From: an uncultured Oscillospiraceae bacterium
GTDB lineage: Bacteria > Bacillota > Clostridia > Oscillospirales > Oscillospiraceae
NCBI GenBank assembly: GCA_910584395.1
Contig: CAJUAS010000017.1
Location: 1 to 37,621 of the forward strand
Reading direction: 5' to 3'
Length of the DNA: 37,621 bases
The notes under the pieces were generated by a model. The model did not search any database. It had not been told where the DNA came from and saw nothing but the letters and a program-made list of their open reading frames with translations. Position numbers and translations under genes: made by a program. Of the stretch, positions 17,933-26,771 are shown piece by piece (the stretch's first letter is position 1; each line of letters begins with the position of its first letter).

Positions 17933-19189
17933 ATGAAAGAGACGGAATTTGTGCCGGTCATTCTGGGCGGGGACATCACCACCTATTCTCTGGCCCGGAG
18001 CTTCCATGAGGAATACGGGATCAAGTCGGTGGCGGTGAGTATGCTGAAAAGCACCATGATTTCCCGCTCCAGCATCATCGAGAACATTATCGTGCCCGAT
18101 ATGGACAACAAGGAGCGGTTCGTGGAGCGGCTTCACGAGATCGCGGCGCGGTATCCCGGCAAGAAAAAGCTGCTGCTGGCCTGCGGGGACTGGTATGTGC
18201 GGCTCATCGTAGAACACAAGGCGGAGCTGAAAGAGGACTATATCATCCCCTACATTGATTTAGAGCTGTTGGACAAGCTGGTACTGAAGGACTCCTTTTA
18301 CAGTATCTGCGAGGAGGTGGGCGTACCCTACCCCAAGACCTTCGTTTACGACTGCAGCCACCCTCAGCCGCTGGACTTTGACTTCCCCTACCCCGTCATT
18401 GCCAAGCCCGCGTCCTCGGCGGCGTACCACTACGCCAAGTTCGAGGGGAAGAAGAAGGTGTTCCGCATGGCGGACAAGGCATCTCTGGAAGCCATGCTGG
18501 ACAAATTGGGCAAAAGCGGTTATAATTATAAATTCCTGATACAGGACACCATTCCGGGGCTGGATTACAATATGCACATCCTGACGGTATACTGCGACCG
18601 CAACGGGAAGTGCCGCTTTTTTGCCGGCGGCCACTGCCTTCTGGAGGACAACGCCGCCATGGGCGTGGGCAACCCCGTCGCCATTTTGAACGACGTGAAC
18701 CGGGAACTGATGGAGCACGCCCGGCGGTTTTTGGAGCACGTGGGCTACACCGGCTTTGCCAACTTCGACATCAAGTACGACAGCCGGGACGGCTCGTTTC
18801 GTTTCTTCGAGATCAACACCCGTCTGGGCCGGAGCAACTTCTATATCACAGGCAGCGGCTTCAACGCGGTGAAGTGGATGGTGGACGACCTCATTTACGA
18901 AAAAGAGTTCGCCGGCGAGGTCATCGCGGACAACACCGAGAGCCTTTACACCGTCGTGCCCAAGGACGTTTTGACCACCTACATCAAGGACGACCACCTG
19001 CGGCAGCGGGTGGTGGAGCTGTACGCCAAGGGGGGCAATCCCTCCGGACTGGCGGCGGCGCTGTGCCCCTCCATTCAGGAGAAAAGCTGCGTCCACGACC
19101 CTCTGGCTTACGCGGGGGAGAAAAACCTTGTGCGGCGGCTGTATCCCGCGTGGTTCATGCTCAAGCAGCGGAGAAAATTCAAAGCATAA
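17933..19189 (+). CDS. ATP-grasp carboxylate-amine ligase (D-aspartate ligase-like)
   Basis: A 418-residue cytoplasmic ATP-grasp enzyme. The N-terminal FVPVILGGDITTYSLARSFH resembles the COG3919 group that includes the enterococcal D-aspartate ligase Aslfm; this is from memory. Lys-containing ATP-binding strands (YPVIAKPASS) and the catalytic ending FFEINTRLGRSN (Glu and Asn Mg2+ ligands) are clear. Such enzymes join a carboxylate to an amine through an acyl phosphate. Followed by asnB and a SpoVB/MurJ-like flippase, it could add an amino acid to a peptidoglycan or other envelope precursor. The ATG at 17933 has GGAGG about 12 bases upstream, inside the end of the regulator gene. The substrate is unproven. 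Confidence 0.8.
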   Translation: MKETEFVPVILGGDITTYSLARSFHEEYGIKSVAVSMLKSTMISRSSIIENIIVPDMDNKERFVERLHEIAARYPGKKKLLLACGDWYVRLIVEHKAELKEDYIIPYIDLELLDKLVLKDSFYSICEEVGVPYPKTFVYDCSHPQPLDFDFPYPVIAKPASSAAYHYAKFEGKKKVFRMADKASLEAMLDKLGKSGYNYKFLIQDTIPGLDYNMHILTVYCDRNGKCRFFAGGHCLLEDNAAMGVGNPVAILNDVNRELMEHARRFLEHVGYTGFANFDIKYDSRDGSFRFFEINTRLGRSNFYITGSGFNAVKWMVDDLIYEKEFAGEVIADNTESLYTVVPKDVLTTYIKDDHLRQRVVELYAKGGNPSGLAAALCPSIQEKSCVHDPLAYAGEKNLVRRLYPAWFMLKQRRKFKA

Positions 19190-19209
19190 CACCCAAGGAG
19201 GTATAGGCT

Positions 19210-21051
19210 ATGTGCGGTATTGTGGGATTTTGGGACAAAAACGCCGGATATGACGCCAACGCCACGGTGAAGGCCATGGCGGACAAGATCATCCACCGCG
19301 GGCCGGACTCAGAGGGGTACTTTGTGGAAGGCCCGGCGGCGTTGGGCTTCCGGCGGCTGTCCATCATCGACTTGGAGGGCGGCACCCAGCCCATCTTTAA
19401 TGAGGACAAGAACATGGTCATCACCTTCAACGGGGAGATCTACAACTTCCAAGAGCTGCGCGGGGAGTTAGAGGCCAAGGGCCATGTGTTTTCCACCAAG
19501 ACGGACACGGAGGTCGTCCTCCACGGCTATGAGGAGTGGGGGGAGGAGCTGCCCGGGAAGCTCCGGGGGATGTTCGCCTTTGTGATCTATGACCGTAAGG
19601 CCAAAAAGCTCTTCGGCGCGCGGGACATTTTCGGCATCAAGCCCTTCTATTATTATGAGAAGGACGGGGTGTTCCTCTACGGCAGCGAGATCAAGTCCTT
19701 TTACCCCCACCCCAAGTTCAAGCCGGTGTTTGCGGAGAAGTGGCTGCCCACCTATCTGTGCTTTGAGTACATCCCCAACGAGGAGACCTTGTTTGAAGGG
19801 GTCAAAAAGCTGCCGGCGGGGTATCTGTTCACCTTGGACGAGAGGGGCTTGGTCAGCAAGCCCTATTTCGAGATCAAATACCACATTGATGACACCAAGA
19901 CCATGGAGGAGTGGGAGAACCTCATTGAGGAGACCTTTCGAGGTTCTTGCCGCGCCCACCGCATCGCCGATGTGGAGGTGGGGTGCTTTTTAAGCTCCGG
20001 GGTGGATTCGTCCTATGTCACCCGCCTTTTGCGGGACGATATGCCCGTGCGCGCCTTCTCCATCGGCTATGCCGAGGAGCAGTACAGCGAGCTTTCCCAC
20101 GCCACCGAGCTGGCCGAGAAGATCGGGGTGGAGTGCATCACCCGCACCATTACCGCCCGGGACTTCTTCGACGCCGTGCCCAAGGTGCAGTACCACATGG
20201 ACGAGCCCCTGCCCAACCCCTCCGCCGTGCCTCTCTACTACCTGACCCAGATGGCCAGCCGGTATGTGACGGTGGTACTGTCCGGCGAGGGGGCGGATGA
20301 GCTGTTCGGCGGATACAATTACTATATTGAATGTCTGGATTTTGAGAAATATATGAAAGTTCCCAAGCCCCTGCGGGATCTGGCGGGGGGCGTTGCCGCC
20401 AAGCTGCCGAAATTCCACGGCCAGCGTTTCCTCACCCGGGGGCGGCTTCCCTTGGAAAAACGGTATATTCGCAACAATTATAACTTCCAGTATTCTGAGC
20501 TTTCCAAGTATCTCCATGAAGGGTATGAAAAGATCCCGCCCTACACCCTGACCAAGCCCTACTTCGACGCCGCAGCCGGGGAGGACGAGGTCACCCGGAT
20601 GCAGTATGCGGATATGCGCGCGTGGCTGCCCTACGACATTCTTCAAAAGGCGGATAAGATGTCTATGGCCGCGTCGCTGGAGCTGCGCGTACCCTTCTTG
20701 GACAAGGAGGTGCTGGAGGTAGCCACCGCCATCCCGTCTAAATACCGGGTGGAGAAGGGGATGACCAAGGTGGCCCTCCGCCGGGCGGCGGGGAAGGTGC
20801 TGCCGGAGAAATCGGCGAAAATGCCAAAGATCGGCTTTATCACCCCCCTCAACGACTGGCTGCGCCGGGACGAGTTCTACGGGCGTGTCCGCGCCCGGTT
20901 CGAGAGTGAGACCGCAGCGAAGTATTTCAACCAAGACGCCCTTTTGGCCCTGCTGAACGACCACAAGGCGGGACACAACGGCGGCATGAAACGCATTTTT
21001 ACGGTGTATTGCTTCTTGGAGTGGTACGAGCAGTTTTTCGGCGTAAAATAG
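19210..21051 (+). CDS. asnB: Asparagine synthetase (glutamine-hydrolysing) family amidotransferase
   Basis: A 613-residue enzyme. Cys2 of MCGIVGFWD is the glutaminase nucleophile, and the class II amidotransferase domain ends near residue 210. The synthetase domain has the PPi loop LSSGVDSS near residue 260 and SGEGADELFGGY near residue 360. It makes asparagine from aspartate, ATP and glutamine, but relatives amidate peptidoglycan (AsnB on meso-DAP in Bacillus; AsnH on D-Asp bridges in Lactococcus). Its place between an ATP-grasp ligase and a flippase supports an envelope role; that is inference. AAGGAGG precedes the start. Confidence 0.92.
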   Translation: MCGIVGFWDKNAGYDANATVKAMADKIIHRGPDSEGYFVEGPAALGFRRLSIIDLEGGTQPIFNEDKNMVITFNGEIYNFQELRGELEAKGHVFSTKTDTEVVLHGYEEWGEELPGKLRGMFAFVIYDRKAKKLFGARDIFGIKPFYYYEKDGVFLYGSEIKSFYPHPKFKPVFAEKWLPTYLCFEYIPNEETLFEGVKKLPAGYLFTLDERGLVSKPYFEIKYHIDDTKTMEEWENLIEETFRGSCRAHRIADVEVGCFLSSGVDSSYVTRLLRDDMPVRAFSIGYAEEQYSELSHATELAEKIGVECITRTITARDFFDAVPKVQYHMDEPLPNPSAVPLYYLTQMASRYVTVVLSGEGADELFGGYNYYIECLDFEKYMKVPKPLRDLAGGVAAKLPKFHGQRFLTRGRLPLEKRYIRNNYNFQYSELSKYLHEGYEKIPPYTLTKPYFDAAAGEDEVTRMQYADMRAWLPYDILQKADKMSMAASLELRVPFLDKEVLEVATAIPSKYRVEKGMTKVALRRAAGKVLPEKSAKMPKIGFITPLNDWLRRDEFYGRVRARFESETAAKYFNQDALLALLNDHKAGHNGGMKRIFTVYCFLEWYEQFFGVK

Positions 21052-21072
21052 ACGAAGAAAGGGGAGGCCGCT

Positions 21073-22662
21073 ATGAGTCGGGAACAGACGAGGCAAAACA
21101 GCTTCTTTGGCGGCGCGGCCATCTTGGCGGCGGGCATCGCCCTCGTCAAGGTCATCGGGGCGTTTTTCAAGATCCCCATCGTCCGCATTTTGGGCGAGGC
21201 CAGCTATGCGGATTTTACCAACGCCTATAACATTTACGCGGTGCTGCTCACCATATCTACCGCGGGACTGCCTGTGGCCTTGTCCAAAATGGTGGCGGCC
21301 AACCACGCCGTGGACAAGGAACGGCAGGTGCAGAGAATCTTCCGGGTGTCGCTGGCGGTGTTTTTGACGCTGGGCTTCGCCTCGTTTTTGCTAATGTTTT
21401 TCGGCAGTCACTTTTTGGCCGGCCTGCTCCATGACACGCAGGCCGCGACGGCCATTCGGTACTTAGCTCCGGCGGTGGTGTGCGTCAGCGCGCTGTCCTC
21501 CTTCCGGGGCTACTTTCAGGGCCATGCCTACATGGTACCCTCCGCCGCCAGTCAGGTCATTGAGGCGCTGGGCAAGCTGCTCATCGGCCTGCCCATGGCT
21601 TATCTGGCGGTTCAGGCGGGGAAGGAGGACGGCGTGTGCGCCGCCTACGCCATTTTGGGCGTGACCATCGGCTCGGCGCTGGCCCTGCTCTTCATGGTCA
21701 TCCAATACGCCCGCGCCCGGCCCGCCATCGACCCGGCGGAGGAGGTGTCCGGCCCGGGGGATATTTTGAAGGAGCTGCTGGCCATCGCCGTCCCCATCAC
21801 CCTCACCTCGGCGGCCATGTCCATCATCAACCTGATCGACTCCTCCGTGGTTCAGGGGCAGCTCCAGAACGCTCTGGGCATGGCGGAGGGAGAATCCCGC
21901 CTCCTCTACGGCGCGTATTCCGGAGTGCAGACCATTTACAACCTGCCCTCGGCCTTTATCATTGCCATCACCGCGTCCATCATCCCCAATGTTTCGGCGG
22001 CTATCGCCCGGGAACGGCAAAAGGAGGCGGGCCGGGTGGTGAAGGCGGCCTTCCACGTCACCGCCCTGCTGGTGTTTCCCATGGGGGTGGGGATGTGCGT
22101 GCTGGCCGAGCCCATCGCGCGGATGATCTTTGACCCCAGAGACCCGGCGCTGTCCGGCTCTCTGCTGGCGGTGCTGGGCATCGCGTCTATCTTTGTATGC
22201 ATGGTTCAGGTATCCAATTCGGTGCTCCAGTCCTACGGCTACGAACGCCTGCCCATCGGCGTGACGGCGGCGGCGGGGAGCGCCATGCTCATCATCGACT
22301 ACAATTTAGTGGCTGTTCCCTCCATCAACATCCACGGCTCGCCCATTGGGACGCTTTGTTGCTTTACCATCGCGGCGGCGGTGGACTTTTACCTCATCCG
22401 CCGCCTGACGCCCCGGCCGCCCCGGTTTTTCCGGCTGTTCTTCGGCCCGGCGCTGGCCACTGCCGTCATGGGCGTAGTGGCATGGGGGTCGTACCGGCTG
22501 GCCCATCTGGTGCTGGGCAACACCCTGTCGGTGCTGATCGCCATTGTCTGCGCGGTGGCGGTATACGGGTTTTTGGTGGTGTATCTTAAGCTGCTCAGCC
22601 GCTCGGAGCTGAAGCTCATGCCCAAGGGCGACAAGATCGCCGATCTGCTGAAATTGCCTTGA
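21073..22662 (+). CDS. SpoVB/MurJ-like polysaccharide or lipid II flippase (MOP superfamily)
   Basis: A 529-residue membrane protein with about 14 hydrophobic segments. The opening NSFFGGAAILAAGIALVKVIGAFFKIPIVRILG is the typical start of the SpoVB/YtgP group of the MOP superfamily. These proteins move undecaprenyl-linked saccharides, including lipid II, across the membrane; SpoVB acts in spore cortex formation. GGGGAGG lies 5 bases before the ATG and 21 bases separate it from asnB. Whether it is the cell's main lipid II flippase or a dedicated partner of this operon is open. Confidence 0.88.
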   Translation: MSREQTRQNSFFGGAAILAAGIALVKVIGAFFKIPIVRILGEASYADFTNAYNIYAVLLTISTAGLPVALSKMVAANHAVDKERQVQRIFRVSLAVFLTLGFASFLLMFFGSHFLAGLLHDTQAATAIRYLAPAVVCVSALSSFRGYFQGHAYMVPSAASQVIEALGKLLIGLPMAYLAVQAGKEDGVCAAYAILGVTIGSALALLFMVIQYARARPAIDPAEEVSGPGDILKELLAIAVPITLTSAAMSIINLIDSSVVQGQLQNALGMAEGESRLLYGAYSGVQTIYNLPSAFIIAITASIIPNVSAAIARERQKEAGRVVKAAFHVTALLVFPMGVGMCVLAEPIARMIFDPRDPALSGSLLAVLGIASIFVCMVQVSNSVLQSYGYERLPIGVTAAAGSAMLIIDYNLVAVPSINIHGSPIGTLCCFTIAAAVDFYLIRRLTPRPPRFFRLFFGPALATAVMGVVAWGSYRLAHLVLGNTLSVLIAIVCAVAVYGFLVVYLKLLSRSELKLMPKGDKIADLLKLP

Positions 22663-22679
22663 TATAGGAGGGAAGAGCT

Positions 22680-23822
22680 ATGAAACCGGAGTGGAAAACC
22701 TGCCTGCGGGTGGGCGTCAGCGCGTTCGCGCTGTTCTTGTGCGTCCATTACTGGCCCATGGCGGCGCGGCTTTTGAAGGCCCTGCTGGCGGCGGCCGCAC
22801 CCATTTTGCTGGGGTGCGTCATCGCCTATGTGGTGAACATCCCCATGAGCTTTTTCGAGCGGCATTTTCCCAAGAGCGAGCGCAAGGCAATGTGCCAGCT
22901 TCGCCGGGGGGTGAGCCTTGCGCTGGCCCTCATCAGTCTGGCGGCGGTGGTGGGCATCGTGGTGGTCATCGTTGCCCCGGAGCTTGTGACCTGCGTGAGG
23001 GTGCTGGCGGCGCAGGTGCCCATCGTTTTGACGGACATCTCCCAACGGCTGGCCAATGTGGAGTGGCTGGAGGGTACGGCGGTGGCGGCGCTGGCGGGCA
23101 TCGACTGGCCGCAGATGGTGCAGAAGGCCATCGACATCGCCATCCACGGCTTCGGCAACGTGGCCAACGGGGTGATGGGCATTGTCAACTCGGTGATCTC
23201 TTGGACGGTGACCGTGACCATGGGTCTTATCTTCGGGATGTATATCCTGTTGGGCAAGGAGCGGCTGGAGGGGCAGTTTAAGACCCTGTTCCGCCGCTAT
23301 TTGCCGGAAAAGGTGCGGAAAACCGGGCGGCATATCTGGGATATCATGGGGGAGTGCTTCCACAAATATATCGTGGGCCAGTGTACTGAAGCGGTGATCT
23401 TGGGCTGCCTGTGCGCGCTGGGCATGGGGTTGCTGGGCTTCCCCTACGCCGCCGTGGTGGGGGCGACGGTGGGCTTCACCGCGCTGATCCCTGTGGCGGG
23501 GGCGTACATCGGCGGCGCGGTGGGCTTTTTGCTGATCCTGACGGTATCTCCCCTCCGGGCGGTGCTGTTCATCGTTTACCTCAACGTCCTCCAGCAGCTG
23601 GAGGGCAACCTCATTTATCCCAAGGTGGTGGGCACGTCGCTGGGCCTGCCCGGTATCTGGGTGCTGGCGGCGGTCATCATCGGCGGCGGAATGTTCGGCG
23701 TGGCCGGCATGGTGCTGGGCGTGCCGCTGGCGGCGGGGTGCTATAAGCTGCTGAAGGAGGACGTGGCCCAAGGGCCGGACAGTCCCCGGAATACCTTACG
23801 AAAAGATTCCCCATCAACATAA
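22680..23822 (+). CDS. AI-2E family (PerM/YtvI-like) membrane protein
   Basis: A 380-residue protein with about eight membrane segments and a typical C-terminal region (LGFPYAAVVGATVGFTALIPVAGAYIGG, then the QQLEGNLIYPKVVG signature). Members have been linked to export of small molecules or to Na+/H+ exchange; in Bacillus YtvI is implicated in sporulation. No specific substrate is evident. It lies 17 bases after the flippase, with AGGAGGG upstream. Confidence 0.88.
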   Translation: MKPEWKTCLRVGVSAFALFLCVHYWPMAARLLKALLAAAAPILLGCVIAYVVNIPMSFFERHFPKSERKAMCQLRRGVSLALALISLAAVVGIVVVIVAPELVTCVRVLAAQVPIVLTDISQRLANVEWLEGTAVAALAGIDWPQMVQKAIDIAIHGFGNVANGVMGIVNSVISWTVTVTMGLIFGMYILLGKERLEGQFKTLFRRYLPEKVRKTGRHIWDIMGECFHKYIVGQCTEAVILGCLCALGMGLLGFPYAAVVGATVGFTALIPVAGAYIGGAVGFLLILTVSPLRAVLFIVYLNVLQQLEGNLIYPKVVGTSLGLPGIWVLAAVIIGGGMFGVAGMVLGVPLAAGCYKLLKEDVAQGPDSPRNTLRKDSPST

Positions 23823-23835
23823 GGAGGACGAGAGA

Positions 23836-25446
23836 ATGTATCTGAGTGACGGCAGCATCTATCTGGGCCTGAGCGACGGGGGGCGGGTGAACCTACCCCT
23901 CAAAATGGCCAACCGCCACGGTCTCATCGCCGGAGCGAGCGGCACGGGCAAGACCATCACCATGAAGGTGATGGCGGAGTCCTTTTCCGACGCGGACGTG
24001 CCTGTGTTCCTTTGCGATGTGAAGGGGGACGTGTCCGGCATGGCGCAGGCGGGGGCGCAAAACGAGGGAATGGAGAAGCGCATCGACAAGTTCGGCCTCC
24101 GGGACAGCTTTTCCTACAAAAGCTACCCGGTGGCCTTTTGGGACATTTATCAGGAGATGGGCCACCCGGTGCGGTGTACCGTCTCTGACATGGGCCCCAG
24201 CCTTTTAAGCCGCATTTTGGGCCTCACCCCCGCGCAGGAAGGGGTGCTGGAGATCGTCTTTAAGATCGCCGACGACAACGGCCTGCTTCTGTTGGACATG
24301 AAGGATCTGCGGGCCATGCTGGGCTATGTAGGCGACCACAGGGACGAGTTTTCCGCCACCTACGGCAACATTGCCACCCAGTCTCTGGGCGGCATTTTGC
24401 GCGCCCTGCTCCCACTGGAGCGGCAGGGGGGCGACCTTTTCTTCGGCGAGCCGGATCTGGACATCCGGGATTGGATGCGTACCGCCTTTGACGGGCGGGG
24501 GATGGTGAATATTTTGAACTGCGTCAAGCTGGTGCAGAACCCCATCCTGTACGCCACCTTCCTCCTTTGGATGCTTTCCGAGCTGTTTGAGCAGCTCCCC
24601 GAGGCGGGGGATCTGGACAAGCCCAAGTTAGTGTTCTTCTTTGACGAGGCCCATCTGTTGTTCTCCGACGCGCCCAAAGCGTTGGTGCAGAAGATCGAGC
24701 AGGTGGTGAAGCTCATCCGCTCCAAGGGCGTGGGGGTGTACTTTGTCACCCAGTCCCCCAGCGACATCCCCGACTCGGTTCTGGCCCAGCTCTCCAACCG
24801 GGTGCAGCACGCCCTGCGGGCGTACACCCCTGCGGAGCAGAAGGCGGTGAAGGCCGCGGTGCAGGCGTTCCGGGCGAACCCGGCCTTCCAAGCGGAGGAC
24901 GTGCTCATGGAGTTGGGCGTGGGCGAGGCGCTGGTGTCCGTTTTGGACGAAACCGGCGTGCCGGGCATGGTGCAGCGCACCGCCATCGTCTGCCCCCAGA
25001 GTCTCATGGCGCCCTGCGATCAGGCGAGCTGGAACGCCGCGCTGGAGGCGGACAACATGGCGAAGTACGACAAAGCGGTGGACAGCGAGTCGGCCTTTGA
25101 GGTGCTGGAGGCGGAGAAGGAAAAGGCGGAGCAGCAGGCTGCGCTGGACGCTGAACGGGCGGCCTTCGAGGCGGAAAAGGCCGCGTTCGAGGCGCAAAAG
25201 GCCAAGGAGGAAGAGGCCGAGCGCAAAAAAGCGGAAAAGGCCGCCGAAGCGGCCCAGAAGAAGTTCGAGCGGGACATGGAGCGGGAGGAGGCCCGCCGCC
25301 AGAAGGAGGCCGACCGCCGCAAGGCCAAGATCGAAAGCCAGCTCATCAGTGCTGGGGGACAGATCCTGAAGCGCGGCCTGATGGGCACTCTCTTTGGCGG
25401 GAACAGCAGCACCCGGAGAAGCAGCAGCCGGCGCAGAGGCTGGTGA
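23836..25446 (+). CDS. HerA-like (DUF853) ATPase
   Basis: A 536-residue hexameric-type ATPase. Walker A is GASGTGKT (residues 33-40) and Walker B is LVFFFDEAHLLF near residue 275. A conserved YFVTQSPSDIPDSVLAQL segment carries the sensor and arginine-finger region. Residues 415-500 form a highly charged Ala/Glu/Lys coiled coil, and the end is Arg/Ser-rich. The family resembles HerA/FtsK DNA translocases, but the cellular role of DUF853 proteins is not settled. It starts 13 bases after the permease gene with AAGGAGG and is the last gene of the operon. Confidence 0.88.
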   Translation: MYLSDGSIYLGLSDGGRVNLPLKMANRHGLIAGASGTGKTITMKVMAESFSDADVPVFLCDVKGDVSGMAQAGAQNEGMEKRIDKFGLRDSFSYKSYPVAFWDIYQEMGHPVRCTVSDMGPSLLSRILGLTPAQEGVLEIVFKIADDNGLLLLDMKDLRAMLGYVGDHRDEFSATYGNIATQSLGGILRALLPLERQGGDLFFGEPDLDIRDWMRTAFDGRGMVNILNCVKLVQNPILYATFLLWMLSELFEQLPEAGDLDKPKLVFFFDEAHLLFSDAPKALVQKIEQVVKLIRSKGVGVYFVTQSPSDIPDSVLAQLSNRVQHALRAYTPAEQKAVKAAVQAFRANPAFQAEDVLMELGVGEALVSVLDETGVPGMVQRTAIVCPQSLMAPCDQASWNAALEADNMAKYDKAVDSESAFEVLEAEKEKAEQQAALDAERAAFEAEKAAFEAQKAKEEEAERKKAEKAAEAAQKKFERDMEREEARRQKEADRRKAKIESQLISAGGQILKRGLMGTLFGGNSSTRRSSSRRRGW

Positions 25447-25495
25447 CCGCGGGGCAATTCACGCAAAAAATGGAAAGAAACCCAGTAGTTTCTCC

Positions 25496-25524
25496 ACATA
25501 TCTTTGTGCGGGCGGTTCAAACTA
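25496..25524 (+). promoter_or_regulatory. Probable sigma-G promoter of the SASP gene
   Basis: ACATA at 25496-25500, a 17-bp spacer and CAAACTA at 25518-25524, close to the sigma-G pattern (GMATR, about 18 bp, CATNMTA). This fits forespore expression of the SASP. Confidence 0.5.
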
Positions 25525-25581
25525 CACTCGGGTCAAGAAAAGCGACCCACGAACCCACAAAGAGAAAAGGAGAACACGAAA

Positions 25582-25782
25582 ATGGCTAACAAGAGCTCTA
25601 ACAATCTGGTCGTCCCCAACGCCCGTGAGGCGATGGACAAGTTCAAGATGGAAGCTGCCAACGAGGTTGGCGTGAACCTGAAGAACGGCTACAACGGCGA
25701 CATCACCGCCCGTCAGGCCGGTTCCGTCGGCGGCCAGATGGTCAAGAAGATGATCGAGGCTTACGAGAACGGCCTGAAGTAA
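25582..25782 (+). CDS. Alpha/beta-type small acid-soluble spore protein
   Basis: A 66-residue protein that coats and protects DNA in the dormant spore and is degraded by GPR at germination. The C-terminal half (EVGVNLKNGYNGDITARQ, then GSVGGQMVKKM) is the conserved DNA-binding core. The expected GPR cleavage context (E followed by a small residue, then A) appears as MEAANEVGV, with the cut likely after Glu24. The ATG at 25582 has AAAAGGAGA upstream; the longer open frame begins at the promoter and is not used. A sigma-G-like promoter precedes it. Confidence 0.95.
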   Translation: MANKSSNNLVVPNAREAMDKFKMEAANEVGVNLKNGYNGDITARQAGSVGGQMVKKMIEAYENGLK

Positions 25783-25795
25783 TCATTCTTCCTGA

Positions 25796-25839
25796 TGAAA
25801 AAAAGGCGTCAACCCTTGAATCTCAAGGGTTGACGCCTT
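25796..25839. terminator. Bidirectional terminator after the SASP and the hydrolase
   Basis: A perfect 17-bp stem, AAGGCGTCAACCCTTGA paired with its complement at 25823-25839, loop ATC. The A run on the left gives a strong T tract for the minus-strand hydrolase; the plus side has only a weak tail. Confidence 0.85.
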
Positions 25840-25859
25840 GCTATATCCGCAGAAAACGT

Positions 25860-26645
25860 TTAGCCGTAGAAGGAATGACCGCCGATGGTGACGATCAGGC
25901 TCTTGTGCTTGGAGGCCCAGAAGGACTTGCCCACGCCGTTGAACCAACAGGCGTTGCCCACCGTGTTCGCACCGTCCATGGCCAGCTTGGCGGCGATGAT
26001 GGCTTCCGCCTTGGGCGTGGCGTTGGTCGCGCCGGTAAATTGGTTTTTCTGGAACAGCACGTCATGCACCGTGTTGGGAAACTGGGAGAATTTGACCCGG
26101 TTCAAGATCACGTTGGCCACGCCGATCTTCCCCGCCAAAGGCTGGTTGCCGCTCTCGTGCTGGACGACCCGCGCGATCAGATCCAGATCCGCAGCATTAT
26201 AATAGGTATCGCCGCTCTCCAGCGCCGTGCCCCCGGTGGTCAGATAAATGCCGCCATCCTTCCATTCCACCGCCGCGCCCAGCGCCGTGGCTAACGTGCG
26301 GACAGGCACCAAGGTCTCGCAGGTCTCCGAATGGGCGCGCACCAGACCGGGGATGTAAAGATACCGCCCGTTGCACACCATATAGGCGTGCCCGGTGAAC
26401 GCGCTCAGGACAAAATCGCTGCCCTCCATCGCGCCGTCGGCGCGCAGGTGCGCCTCCGGGCGCAGGGCCAAGGTGGTGTAGTAAAGAGATACATAGGTCA
26501 CGCCGTTTTCCGCCGTGGATGCGGCGTTGGCTACCAGCTCGCCGTCCACATACACCGGGATCTGGCTCTCCGGCGCGGCCAAGGCGGGAACGTTCAGGCC
26601 AAACAGCAGGGTGAGGGCCAGCAAAAGGCAGATGCTTCGCTTCAA
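25860..26645 (-). CDS. SleB-like cell wall hydrolase with signal peptide
   Basis: A 261-residue secreted protein. A signal peptide (residues 1-23, ending ALA) is followed by a copper-amine-oxidase-N-like stalk domain (about 28-140, with VYVDGELV and VPVRTLATALGAAVEW). The C-terminal Hydrolase_2/SleB domain (about 150-261) has the catalytic Glu in VVQHESGNQPLAGKIGVANV. Such enzymes are lytic transglycosylases acting on spore cortex or cell wall. The start is TTG at 26645 with GGAGA 5 bases upstream. Its SigA-type promoter suggests vegetative as well as possible spore use. It is convergent with the SASP gene. Confidence 0.88.
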   Translation of the reverse strand: MKRSICLLLALTLLFGLNVPALAAPESQIPVYVDGELVANAASTAENGVTYVSLYYTTLALRPEAHLRADGAMEGSDFVLSAFTGHAYMVCNGRYLYIPGLVRAHSETCETLVPVRTLATALGAAVEWKDGGIYLTTGGTALESGDTYYNAADLDLIARVVQHESGNQPLAGKIGVANVILNRVKFSQFPNTVHDVLFQKNQFTGATNATPKAEAIIAAKLAMDGANTVGNACWFNGVGKSFWASKHKSLIVTIGGHSFYG

Positions 26646-26684
26646 ATCGTCTCCACTCGCTTTCCGAATTCAAACTGTTACTAA

Positions 26685-26713
26685 ATTGTAACCCATTTGA
26701 TTCCAAATTGCAA
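26685..26713 (-). promoter_or_regulatory. SigA-type promoter of the hydrolase
   Basis: On the minus strand TTGCAA (26713-26708), a 17-bp spacer and TACAAT (26690-26685), about 40 bp before the TTG start, in a short AT-rich stretch. Confidence 0.7.
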
Positions 26714-26771
26714 GCATTTCTTTGTCGGAAGCCTTCGTCCATTTGCCCAAAGATCCCGTGGCAACCGGAAA

